Source of the DNA: Morella rubra
Lineage: Eukaryota; Streptophyta; Magnoliopsida; Fagales; Myricaceae
DNA length: 64,000 nt
Direction of reading: 5' to 3'
NCBI GenBank assembly: GCA_003952965.2
Contig: CM025849.1
Coordinates: forward strand, 2,550,944 to 2,614,943
The notes under the pieces were generated by a model, which saw only the letters and a program-made list of their open reading frames with translations, searched no databases and was not told the DNA's origin. This document shows positions 12,014 to 21,742 of the stretch, one piece after another (position 1 is the stretch's first letter; each line of letters starts with the position of its first letter). The position numbers and the translations under genes were made by a program.

Positions 12014-13302
12014 TTAAGGCGCAATGGACCTCCTTTGTTTTGTTAATTGGTCAAACGCCCACCGGTACTTTTCAGCCACATTCAACATAAAATAGGTGGA
12101 GTTCCAGTGGGTTGAAACATCGAGATTCAAAAATTGGCCATATTTAATATTTTTTCGCGAAACACAAGTCTTGAAAGTTTCTAACCTTTGAGATGAAGAC
12201 TTCACATACTTAATCATGTTGTGACTTTAACATTGGGTGTCCACATCTTTTAATCCCTCTGTCACAATAAAGTTTAGAATATGTGCACAAAACTTCAAAT
12301 GTAAGAACTCATGGCCACACACAATCTTCAAACTACCTAAACTATCAAGCATTTGCCTCCTTCTGAATTGGTCAATCGCTGAGTCATTAGAGGACGCATT
12401 GTCAACTGTAATAGTGAGGACCCTATCAATCCCCTATTCAAACATACAATCTTCCAACTCCTTAAAAATACTTGCCCCCTTATAGTCTTGGATCCTCTGA
12501 AATGACAAGATCCTTTTATGCAATGTCCAACTAGAATCAATAAAGTGTTCGGTCACACACATATTATTATAGTTTTGGATCAACGTCCAAGTATCTGTAG
12601 TGAGGCACACCCTATACCTATTAACTCTAAACCCTCCTTCAACTTCATCTTTTTCTTTAAATACATCGCCAAACAATCTCTCATCAACGTATACCTCGAA
12701 GGCTTCTTAAACCTAGGTTCCAAATAATGCATCAATGCTTTAAACCCAAGCTTCTGAACCATAATAAAAGGCAACTCATCCATAATGATCATTCTCATAA
12801 TTAACTCCCTAATTGTTTTCTCATCAAACTTACGAGTTACCCCCATCAATCCAACATCGCTACCACTCGCCTTCGATGCATCATAATTCAATAACATCTG
12901 TCCAACATCCACAGTACTAGCTATACTCCTTTTGTAATACTCATAAGATTCCAAATGTTGCCGCAACCCCGATGTCCCATTATTCTTCTTGTGATAGGTT
13001 GGAAAATCTTTCTTACAATAGTGACACCTAGCTCTAATATTCATTGGATTATTTTTATCAGTGAGCTTAATGTAGTGCTGCCAAACCAGAGACTCTAGTA
13101 AGTTCTTCCTCTTTTTAAGTGGAGGAAGTGGTGATAACCCACTAGGATCAGTGTTAGTGTTATCTCCAATTGTTGTCTCCATTGAAGTGGCTGGACAAGA
13201 TTGAGAAGTGGAAGTAGCTACACTACTACATAGAGGGTTAGAAGTGTTGTTGCTTTCACTTCCAGTCCCAGAAATGAGTGTATATGATTGTGTAGTATCC
13301 AT
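12014..13302 (-). pseudogene. hAT transposase pseudogene, RICESLEEPER/BED type, truncated
   Basis: The frame opens at 13302. A Ser/Thr-rich start is followed by PLPPLKKRK, then a BED zinc finger (SLVWQHYIKL, RARCHYCKKDF, LRQHLES). The hAT core follows: CLTTDTWT, CVTEHFIDSSWTLHKRIL, then TITVDNASSND and LNLDVSTHWNSTY. One frameshift near 12620 moves the reading to another frame. That frame carries an in-frame TAG at 12434-12436, just before GIDRV, and a TAA near 12223. No C-terminal dimerisation domain is found past 12014, so the 3' third is missing. The gene cannot make an active transposase. The N-terminal region closely resembles the fragment at 31840-32248, so both belong to one family. 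Confidence 0.9.
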
Positions 13303-13565
13303 CTGAAATTAAAGAAAAAAACAATGCAAGTGTAAAAGAATTAGAGAAAAAATAATGATCAAATTCGGTTTTCAAAAATATAGAAATGTTGGCCAACTAA
13401 TAGTTTTAGATGTGATCATATTAAATTATAACCATGTCCATATTAGAATTTAGTATAAGTTGGTCATTTTATATATGCTTTAGAGTTTAAGGGGATTGAA
13501 AATTTGAAAATAAAAATAATTTTTCGAAAAAAAAAAAAAAAACATAACCTGAAATTCAAAATAAA

Positions 13566-13780
13566 CAATTTCACAAACCAACTCAAACAAACAGTTTCAC
13601 AAATAACATATATCCAAATTCCAAACCAATTCAATCTCATCCTTCAACAATTTCACAAACCACAAATATCTTACCCGATTCAATCTCATCCTCCAATAAT
13701 TTCACAAATCATAAATATCCAAACCAATTCAATCTCATTCTCGAAGTGTCTAACAATTTCACAAATCACAAAATTTCAAA
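13566..13780. repeat. Irregular minisatellite, about 50-57 bp units
   Basis: The phrase tttcacaaa recurs at about 13569, 13595, 13651, 13700 and 13757. Several copies are followed by atatccaaaccaattcaatctcat or a close variant. Spacings are 26, 56, 49 and 57 bases. The array lies between the hAT start codon and its GA-rich leader. Confidence 0.7.
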
Positions 13781-13959
13781 CCCTAAAGCATTTTTAGCAT
13801 ACTAAATAAATGAATTTTTCTAACTGAATTGTAGAGAGAAAATCTAGGATAGAGAGACATACTAGGGGTTCGGCAATTTGCAATTTTGTAGCACAAAATC
13901 TCAAGGATCCTGCAAAAATTGAAACTGTCAAAAGTCAAAATAATGAGATTGAGAAAGAG

Positions 13960-14016
13960 TTGAGAATCGAGAGAGAGAGGCAGAGAATGAGAGTTGAGAG
14001 TTGAGAGAGAAGAGAG

Positions 14017-14049
<33 letters not shown>

Positions 14050-14090
14050 GCAGAGAGCAGAGAGAGATTGAGAGGGAGAGAGAGCCTTAC
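13960..14090. repeat. GA-rich tract with (GA)n microsatellite
   Basis: The core (GA)n run lies at about 14020-14049 within a wider purine-rich stretch. On the transposon's strand this is a CT-rich leader upstream of the transposase start. The related element at 30446-33143 has a CT-rich stretch in the same relative place (30885-31165), so it is probably part of the element. Confidence 0.8.
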
Positions 14091-14386
14091 TAGTCACCAG
14101 CAGCGGTGTGGTAGCGGTAGGCGGCAGGCGACAACTATGACATGGTGGAGCAGCTGTAAGGGTGATTGAGAGTCAAGAGGCTAAGAGGCGTGACAGGTTG
14201 AGAGTTGGGAGGGCGAGAGTGAAAACAATTGGGGGGAAGGGAAAAAAACCTCGGTGTTCATTAGTGAAACGACACCACTTGCGTTTTTTTTTTTTTAAAA
14301 TATATATTAAACATGGTGTTGGCGGTGAAGCGGTAGGCGGTTTCACCTCCTCCGCCATTTTCTGGCAATTGATACTGCCCCTGCTA

Positions 14387-14707
14387 CTAAGTGGGGAATG
14401 GTGACTGACATCGGCACCGGTGAACAGTCATAGTATCGGAGGTAGGATCCACAATGCTATCATCTGGTGACACTCGATTAGTCTCCACCAACGAGGCTAG
14501 TGGTGAGGGATAGGGAACTACCAGCTCTGCCGGTGCATCTACTAGATCGAAGTCCTCAGGTCTGGGCAGAGGTGGATCCTTGAGATACCAATAAGGCGTG
14601 TACTCCATTGATATTTCGAAAGAATCTGAGACCCACGTCGGGATATTGAGGATCACGATGTAGGGGTCCAGGTCTATAACTTGTTCACTTTCGAAAAGCC
14701 TCATTTC
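14387..14707 (-). CDS. Unrecognised exon-like ORF
   Basis: On the minus strand an intron-like T-rich stretch ends in TGTTTACAG at 14708. It is followed by a 106-codon open frame that ends in TAG at 14387. The peptide begins EMRLFESEQVID and is acidic and proline-rich (LKDPPLPRPEDFDL, VVPYPSPLASL). Its base composition is more balanced than its surroundings, which suggests a coding past. I do not recognise a domain. It could be an exon of a transposon accessory protein or a captured gene fragment. No upstream exon was identified with confidence. Confidence 0.3.
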   Translation of the reverse strand, partial: EMRLFESEQVIDLDPYIVILNIPTWVSDSFEISMEYTPYWYLKDPPLPRPEDFDLVDAPAELVVPYPSPLASLVETNRVSPDDSIVDPTSDTMTVHRCRCQSPFPT

Positions 14708-14759
14708 CTGTAAACATAATTTAAGCACAAATAACAAGAAAATAAAGGGGTTAGTCATA

Positions 14760-15940
14760 AAGACTCAGTAAGATCGGGGAAGAGGGCATGGTATGCATAA
14801 ATGCAGTAAAGAAGCAAGTATGAACTAGAAATTCATAAAGCATAAGTTGAAACTCAAAAAAATGCAAATGATCATGCAATGATGATGTGCACCCAACCCT
14901 ATCCTTTCCATTGGTTTTGAGGTGTTCCCGACCCCTGTTTTGTTCACCCACAAAGTTGGGTTGTGTGTCCCTCCTCTCCTCGTGGGATTGTCCTATGCCA
15001 ATTTCACCAGGACCTTGTCAAAAGCATTATTGCCCCAATAGAAGCCCACCCACTCCGTGTAGTAGGGGGTTGCACTCTCCCCAATGTGCCCGGTTCCATC
15101 ATTGGGTACCTTATAATATAGGGCAAAATTTGCAGGCATGTATTCTTTTGGTTTTTATCCTTATCTTTATGTGCATCTAGATATGATGATCCACAATAAA
15201 ACATAATATAATGCCTTTGATCCTCATTTCCATTCCTTTTCAAAACCATCAAAGCACTTGCATGTGGCTAAATGCCACTTCTTATGCCATTTACCACCAT
15301 TTGAACTCACAAGGCACTCTCCAAAGGCCACTGACATGACCCTCTCTATTCCAAGGCCTTTCTTTTCCCACTTTTACATTTCCAAGTTCACAAAATCACC
15401 AAAACATCTGTAATGTATATCCAAACAACACAAAAGAGAGGAAAATAACCAAAGCTACTTCTGCATGCATTTTGGTTTCCTTTTATGATCAACCTGTGGC
15501 CTTCTAAGGTATCCTTAAAGCCATTTAAACCACTAACTATGGCCTCCAAGCATAGAACTCATTTTCAGTACACCCATGTTACACACAGGCATCAGTTCTA
15601 CCTTTTTCTCATACATAATACAACGTTTCTCATTAATAACCATTTTTTATTTCCTATCATCGACATTCAACCAAAAAAAGTATAAGAACTTAGCAAAATA
15701 CAAAGGCAGTGGCGTTTAAAGAGAAAAAAAAAAAAAGTGGAAGCAAGCTATTTTTCATCCAAGTATAACCATATCACAATTTTTTTTTCACAAAACCTAC
15801 GTGCAGCTACTCCCTTACCTTGGTTATTCGGTTTGGCTTCTTGGATGGCTTGGAAATCACCTATGGCAAAGGGTCTAAGGTTAAAACAAGGAGTTTTAGA
15901 AGAAGATGAAGAAAATGGCTCATGGGAGAGGTTTTCTCCC
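14760..15940. other. Intergenic DNA, likely transposon-derived
   Basis: No gene is supported. The stretch at 14890-15110 is relatively GC-rich and may be part of the same unknown element as the ORF at 14387-14707. The rest is AT-rich without clear structure. Confidence 0.35.
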
Positions 15941-17460
15941 ATGACTGAATTGACAAGACCTCAGCTCAAGAGTTTGGCGAGGCGAAGCTTGTTGACACAT
16001 TTAACACGCCTATGACATGCCATGGCTCAAGCCATGACACACCTAGTAGCACATTGACATATTCCACGACATTGCCAACTCAAGAGAAGGGCCAGCATGG
16101 CCATAAGCCTCAACATGGATTAAGAGAAGCCTATGGAGAGGCAATGCAAGACAACTCAGGAGGAGCTGAGAAGCACAAAGAGGGTGCTACTATAGGACCA
16201 TCGGTCGTGGTGGCGCAACCAAAGTTGCATAAGGAGTCAATGCAAGGAGGTTCATGGAGCTTAGAGGAGCACATTGATGGCACGACCTTATGGCCACTAG
16301 CCACGGTAGTGCAACCAAGAGTGTATGGGAAGTTGATTTAAGGAAGATCTCGAGGCCAAGAAGAGTTGATTAGTAGTACCACCACACGACCACTGGACAC
16401 AGCGGCGAATGTAGGAGCATATAGGAGGTTGGTCTCAAAAGACTCAGGAGACCGTGGGGATCATTTTGATATCACCACCCTACAAGGTGATGGAGCGGCA
16501 GCAACCACCATAAGCGATCAGGAAAGGGCCATATAGGGTAAACCGCATATGGGATCCCTATATGGTCGAATCTCCCTATTTTAGGGGAGTTATTTTTATT
16601 TCTTTTGATTCTCAAACATTACCATATTAGTGAGATTCAATTAAAGAAACAATCTTAATCTTATTTGGGAAGATTGATCCTTGATTAAAGTTAGGAGATT
16701 TCAGAGCATGTGGTAATTAGGGTTAGCTCCCTATATGGAAGCTTATGGTTAGCCACATGTGCTAAATAAGTGAAAAATCAATCTTTGATTGATTTGTCCT
16801 TTATTTGGCTAGTTTTGAGGAACAAGGCAAGATCTCTCCAAGATCTTTCCTTTCTAACCTCAATATGATTCTAGTTGATTGATTGTGTGGCAATCAAGCT
16901 TTTTCTTTTATAAGGAAAGACCCTTGCCGCCCAAGCCCATGGAGTAGTATAAATACTCCTCCATGCACCCGTTGTAAGATATCCATTGAATATTTATCAA
17001 ATTGAATAGAAGCTTCAGGAGAGTTTTTTTTGGCCTTTATACCTTTATTTTCGGTATTCGGGGATAAGCCTGACACTTGAGCTAGAATGGGCGCTATAGA
17101 GGAGGTTTGTGCTTGGGTTAAGCTTGACATCTTATCCACTTTGTTAGAAATTCGTTGTTGGGTTAAGCTGACTTTGTTCCACAATCGAGTTCTAGGTTTG
17201 TTTCGGGTGTTAGCCCATTCGAGCTTAAGCTTGCTTATCCATCTTATCATTCACCTTCTCAACCATCCATATTTCTTTAATTTCATCTTTCTATTCTTTT
17301 CTTTTTTTTCGATACTCGAACTATATTGCTCTTTGAGTTCCTCACTGGGTCGGCCAAGGAGTATCAATTTGAGGCGTGGGCTAACCACGAATACTCACAA
17401 GTCCTTATTTGTGAGGGGGATAGGCATTAATGAGGGGTCTAGGCCGGGGTCCCTATCACG
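15940..17460 (+). mobile_element. Probable LTR fragment of an LTR retrotransposon
   Basis: The stretch has a retroviral-type promoter layout: TATAAATA at 16948-16955, a C-rich start-like context downstream, then an A/T-rich region with AATAGA near 17008. The 16012-16341 part is open but has no recognisable gag or pol motif. Neither boundaries, primer-binding site nor a second LTR were found, so the call rests on layout alone and the ends are approximate. Confidence 0.35.
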
Positions 17461-17464
17461 AATG

Positions 17465-17600
17465 CCTCAAGCACCCTTACCTCTCCTTCTATTTTTTCTT
17501 CCTCTGTTTCTTCTTCTTCCCTCTCCCTCTCCTTTCTCTGTTTTCTTTCTTTTTCTTCTCTCTTTCTCTCTTCTTTTCTCCTCTTTCTCCTCTTATTCCT
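17465..17600. repeat. Pyrimidine-rich low-complexity tract
   Basis: This is an almost pure C/T stretch on the plus strand, with many cttct and ctttctc units. The open frame across it (17087-17635) reflects low complexity, not a gene. Confidence 0.8.
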
Positions 17601-17639
17601 TGATGCAATGTTTAGAGCCCTTTCATAGCAACTAGGACT

Positions 17640-17919
17640 AATGAAATTCTAATAGTTACAAGCATAATCACATGGGAGAAAGTCTCATGGTAGTCAAGAC
17701 TTGTTGGTTGTACCCTTTAGCTACTAGCCTAGTTTTGTACCTCTTGATTGAGCCATTTGAATTGTACATAATTCTATAAATCCATTTGGAGCCAATAACT
17801 TTCTTACCAACAGGAAGGTCAGTGATGTCTCAAGTATCATTTTAATCTAAGACTTTGATTTCAGTATTCGTAGTTTTTCTCAATTCTAAAGACTGCACAG
17901 CTTGATGATAAGTGGTAGG
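17640..17919 (-). pseudogene. Ty1-copia reverse transcriptase fragment
   Basis: The minus strand reads PTTYHQAVQSLELRK at its start. After two stops it reads DITDLPVGKKVIGSKWIY, then RIMYNSNGSIKRYKTRLVAKGYNQQ split over the next codons. This is the diagnostic N-terminal part of copia reverse transcriptase (family pattern: ...IGSKWVYKIK...DGSIERYKARLVAKGF...). At least two stops precede the RT motif and more follow it, so the fragment is dead. Its upstream end touches the LTR at 17913-19178, which indicates that this LTR interrupted an older copia element, or that a deletion joined the two. Confidence 0.88.
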
Positions 17920-19178
17920 TCAAATCTTAAGGATTAAGCCAACCTAAGAGATGGATGAATTGACTTATAAAATTTTTTTCAAACAACGCAAACAATCCAA
18001 GTTCTCAAGATAACCAAGTAAGTAAATTAAAGAGATCAAACACTTGGATTTTAGATAATTTGGCAACCTTGCATACGTCTGCCCTTCAAGCTTCTTTGTC
18101 AAGCCTTGAGACTTTCTTCTATCGTTCATTCTAATCAAGGGAATAGCTTTTACAAAGAAACTCAATAAAACACATCGAAGCTTCAACCTTTTGATGATAC
18201 ACCCTCACCAAAGTCTACAAGAGTGCTCACACTCTTCTCAAAATTTTAGAGTAATGAGATACAAAATAAAATCTCTAAAAGAGTATATGAATACAGTGAA
18301 AATTCTATCTCAAAAGCTCACACAAGGAATAAGGCTTGAAAGCGACTGATTTATTTGAAAGCTTTGTAAAATGTGAGAAGCCAAGTCTTAGAGATGATAT
18401 GTACGAAAATTATAAAGTTCAGCAAGCATGGAATATCTTTGAAGTTTTTCTTTTAAAGACTCCAATTAAAAACTACCATTTTTATCGAAGGAAAAACTTA
18501 TAACTACTAGTGGAACGGAACACCTATCATGGCGGATATGATATTTGCGACTGTTGGGTTCAGAACGAGATTCTTGAAATTTAAAACTAAAAAAATATTC
18601 CTTACCCTGAACTACCAGTCGACTAGAACAACTATATCGGTGGATCAGATACCTATGACCATTGCCAGGGTAACAAATGTTTAAATTTTGAATGTTGTTG
18701 AATTAGTCAGCCGTTGTCCATCCGATAATCAATTCACCTAAAAAAGAGTCATGAAAAATTTGGTCTCTTTCATGGTTGCATCTGGCAAGATGAATGGAAG
18801 CACCCAAGTAACCAGAGATCATTTGGCATTGAATACGATTAAAGTAGAGACAACAAAAAATTTGCTCACTTCAAGGTTGCCTCCAGTGTGCAACCGGTAC
18901 ACTTATAAGTCAATCGAAAGTTGTCTGAAATTGACTTAAACTTCTTAAATTTTTCTTTAAAGCATTTGGAGTTTGTCAAAAATCTTTTGGGCTTAGAAAA
19001 ATATGATTAAAATGAGTTTTTTAATTTTTCTTGGAAAACGAGCGTGTTATTAAGCCTCTCAATATAATGAGCTATAGAGTTAGAAGATTGTACCATAAGA
19101 TCTTTGAAGATATATGTTTTGTAATCTTAGTCAATTTATTGTAATCAGAAAAATCTCGATTGTCAACTAAAGTTAACA
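17913..19178 (-). mobile_element. Copia-type LTR (LTR1), with polypurine tract
   Basis: On the minus strand this segment starts with TG (TGTTAACTTTAG) at 19178 and ends with CA near 17913, a length of about 1,266 bases. It is aligned end to end with 26904-28170, which has almost the same length (1,267). Shared landmarks include ggattaagccaacc, a tttggcaacct...acgtctgccc segment and ggaatagcttttacaa. A polypurine tract abuts its start on the minus strand, so it is a 3' LTR of a minus-strand element. The body of that element is not recognisable to the right. Confidence 0.75.
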
Positions 19179-19195
19179 ATCTCCCCCTTTTGTGG
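19179..19195 (-). other. Polypurine tract of the copia element
   Basis: The minus strand reads CCACAAAAGGGGGAGAT directly before the TG of LTR1. This is the position and form of a copia plus-strand priming site. Confidence 0.75.
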
Positions 19196-20410
19196 TTGAC
19201 AATAAATGGATTGTTTTAGGATGGCTCTCCCTATCTTTTGCACTTGAAAAATCAAATTGAACTTATAGATATTGCATTAGTGATGATCAAAATATTGGAA
19301 GTAATATGATTCAAAAATTAACAATTTTATAGATAAAATAAAAGACGTCATATATTCAACCAATCCATTAATATATACATCAAGTCACCATCAAAATATT
19401 ATTACAATTTGTCTCATTTGTCACATCAAAAAGACAATTAATGTAGGCAAAGGAAGGGAAAAAATACGACAATAAAATGGCAAATAACCATTTTTTCCAA
19501 TTTACCAACAAGGACTCAAATCTGAAATTTTTCTTCTTCATTATTGTAGGGCTAAAACGGTAAATGACTGCCCAGCACCATTAGTCATTTGTCTATGTGG
19601 CAGTCGAGGGCTAACATTTGACAGCCCTCAACGGAAGGAACACGTGGGGAAGAAATTACTATCCTTCCCATTAATTGGGGACCTGGGTTTCAATCAAGGG
19701 TGTGGATGGAAATTCGGTCCCCAACCATCCCAGCTCCCTTCATCACCCATTCCTTTACTCCTCTCTTTCCCATAAAAAGTGGTTAGTTTTTCGAGAAAAA
19801 AAATAGGAAGGTTCACACTCTTACAAACATTTTCGATTAAGACATTTTTTTTAGGGTTAATTCTTGATAAAGTGATTGTGTTATTCACTTTTAATAAATC
19901 AATCTCTAGGGTATAACTTTGAATAGGTTGGTACTTGTGGTTTATTTTTTAGACATATAGGTCCTTTCATCTACCAAATTTTTGCTCACTAATGGGAACA
20001 AAGTCCAGGATAGGTTATCAATAGAAAAGTATAATTAGTTTTCTCTCCTTTCCTCCTCACCCCTTATTTCTAAAACTCAATTTTCTTTTTACAACTTTTT
20101 CACCAACTCAAATCATTGGTCTAAAAGTCTACAACTCATCTATAACAATATTTTATACTATTTTCTCACAAAACCCAATAAAACTCTAATCTCCTCAATG
20201 TTCATGATATTCCCTAAATTTTTTAGATTTTTCAAGTTTGCAAACACGACCTAGAAATTATTCAAAATGTTTGGGAATTTGAAGTCGGTATCTCCATCGA
20301 GGACCTTAAAGACAACAAATTTCAATTCCATTCAAATACAAACATGACAAAGGCACCCCAACCATGTGTATATGTGCCAAAAAAAAAACTATAGTCCCTT
20401 CATAAGCTTC
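19196..20410. other. AT-rich DNA between LTR1 and the CACTA terminus
   Basis: No RNase H or other pol motif could be read, although this is where the interior of the LTR1 element should lie. The element was probably cut down by deletion. Nothing else was recognised. Confidence 0.45.
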
Positions 20411-20440
20411 CACTACAAGAAATATGCACAACAACGATGT
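20411..20440 (+). mobile_element. CACTA transposon 5' terminus
   Basis: CACTACAAGAAATATGCACA is the canonical terminal motif of En/Spm-type elements. It is followed by ACAACGATG, the kind of short ACG-containing motif found in CACTA subterminal regions. It lies about 1.3 kb upstream of the remnant TNP2 gene in the right orientation. No matching 3' terminus (TTCTTGTAGTG) was found up to 26.9 kb. Confidence 0.8.
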
Positions 20441-21742
20441 ATATAAATATGTGGTTCCCTCTTCCCGTTAATAAAGAATGAGTATACTCCACCGTTAAGG
20501 CATTGTCGTCAACATTGAAGCATCTGACCTCTACCACAAATCAACGTCAAGTTCAGCCGTCGAGGATTCTCTGAATTCTCAATTATTGTGGCGCTCGAGT
20601 ATTTTTGCAACAAATTTACACAGTACAGTTCTGGGATGGGTGGTTGCGAAACATTGGTTGCCTAGGGTTGATGTAGCTAGAGTCTAGATCTATCAAGATA
20701 GGTTCTAGGATCGATGCTACTAGTTCTCGCTGATTGGTTTCTCATAAAAAAATTCTAGCCATGCAATATTTACGTTGGTGAAGAACCATTCCTCAAATAT
20801 ACATTGTCTTACGGTTTGTCAATAAAGCCTGTATATGAAAATCAGGGAAAGCCGCAACATGGTTTGGATGTAAGATTGTCGTACTTTTATGAACTATGTT
20901 TTCCATCAATACTTTGACTTCCCTACAGGGAGAGTCTCACTGGTTATGTTCCCCTTCTTTCCCTAAAAAAAATTACACATTGCTAGCTTGGGTGTTTTAG
21001 CAACCATAGATCATTTGGCAACAATGTTCATCTAGATTGTCATTGATAGGTACCTACAACGACCTTCGTATGTGGTTGGTTATTATTTGAGAATTTGTAG
21101 GTGAGTATATTTATTCATTTTCTTTTAAATGCTTTGCATACGGTAAACATTATAGGTAGGCAATGCGATAGCTTGCTAGAAAATATTTATGGTAATTAAT
21201 TGATTACATGTGACTATTTTAAATGATACCTTTTGAGTATAGCACCATTATGAGTGTTAATCGGTGTGTGAGTGCAACTAGCATACGTAGAGCACAAAAT
21301 CAAATATGTCCATTGCTCCATTGATATCAAAAAGTGTTATTTCTAAAAGTTACATGTTCATTTGCAGTAACTCATTTCACAGCAGTCACTATGCATGTAA
21401 AAGTCCCCTTTTCTGTTTTCATATTTGTGCTTATGATATCTCTAAACCAAATTAATGAGAATAATGATTGTGCATGAATATTATATTTGGCAAAATTGAT
21501 TATTGTCCCAAGTAATCGTTGGAAAGATACTAAGTCTGTACTACCGTGATTTGACAATAGATATAACTTTCATTTTTATAGTCAAAATGTGCAAATAATC
21601 TCCAATAAATATAAGGCATCAGATAGAAAGATTTAAGTAGCTTATTATTGTGTGTTAGCAAACTTATACAAGTTACTCTTCTTCTCATTTAAACTTACAG
21701 TAGAGTTATTCCTGCGAAAGTATTGGTGAGAAGGAGTACAAC

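Noticed and set aside
17087-17635. A 182-codon plus-strand frame
   Set aside because: Its second half is a pyrimidine-rich tract read as Leu/Ser/Phe, and its first half lies in a probable LTR; no domain is visible.
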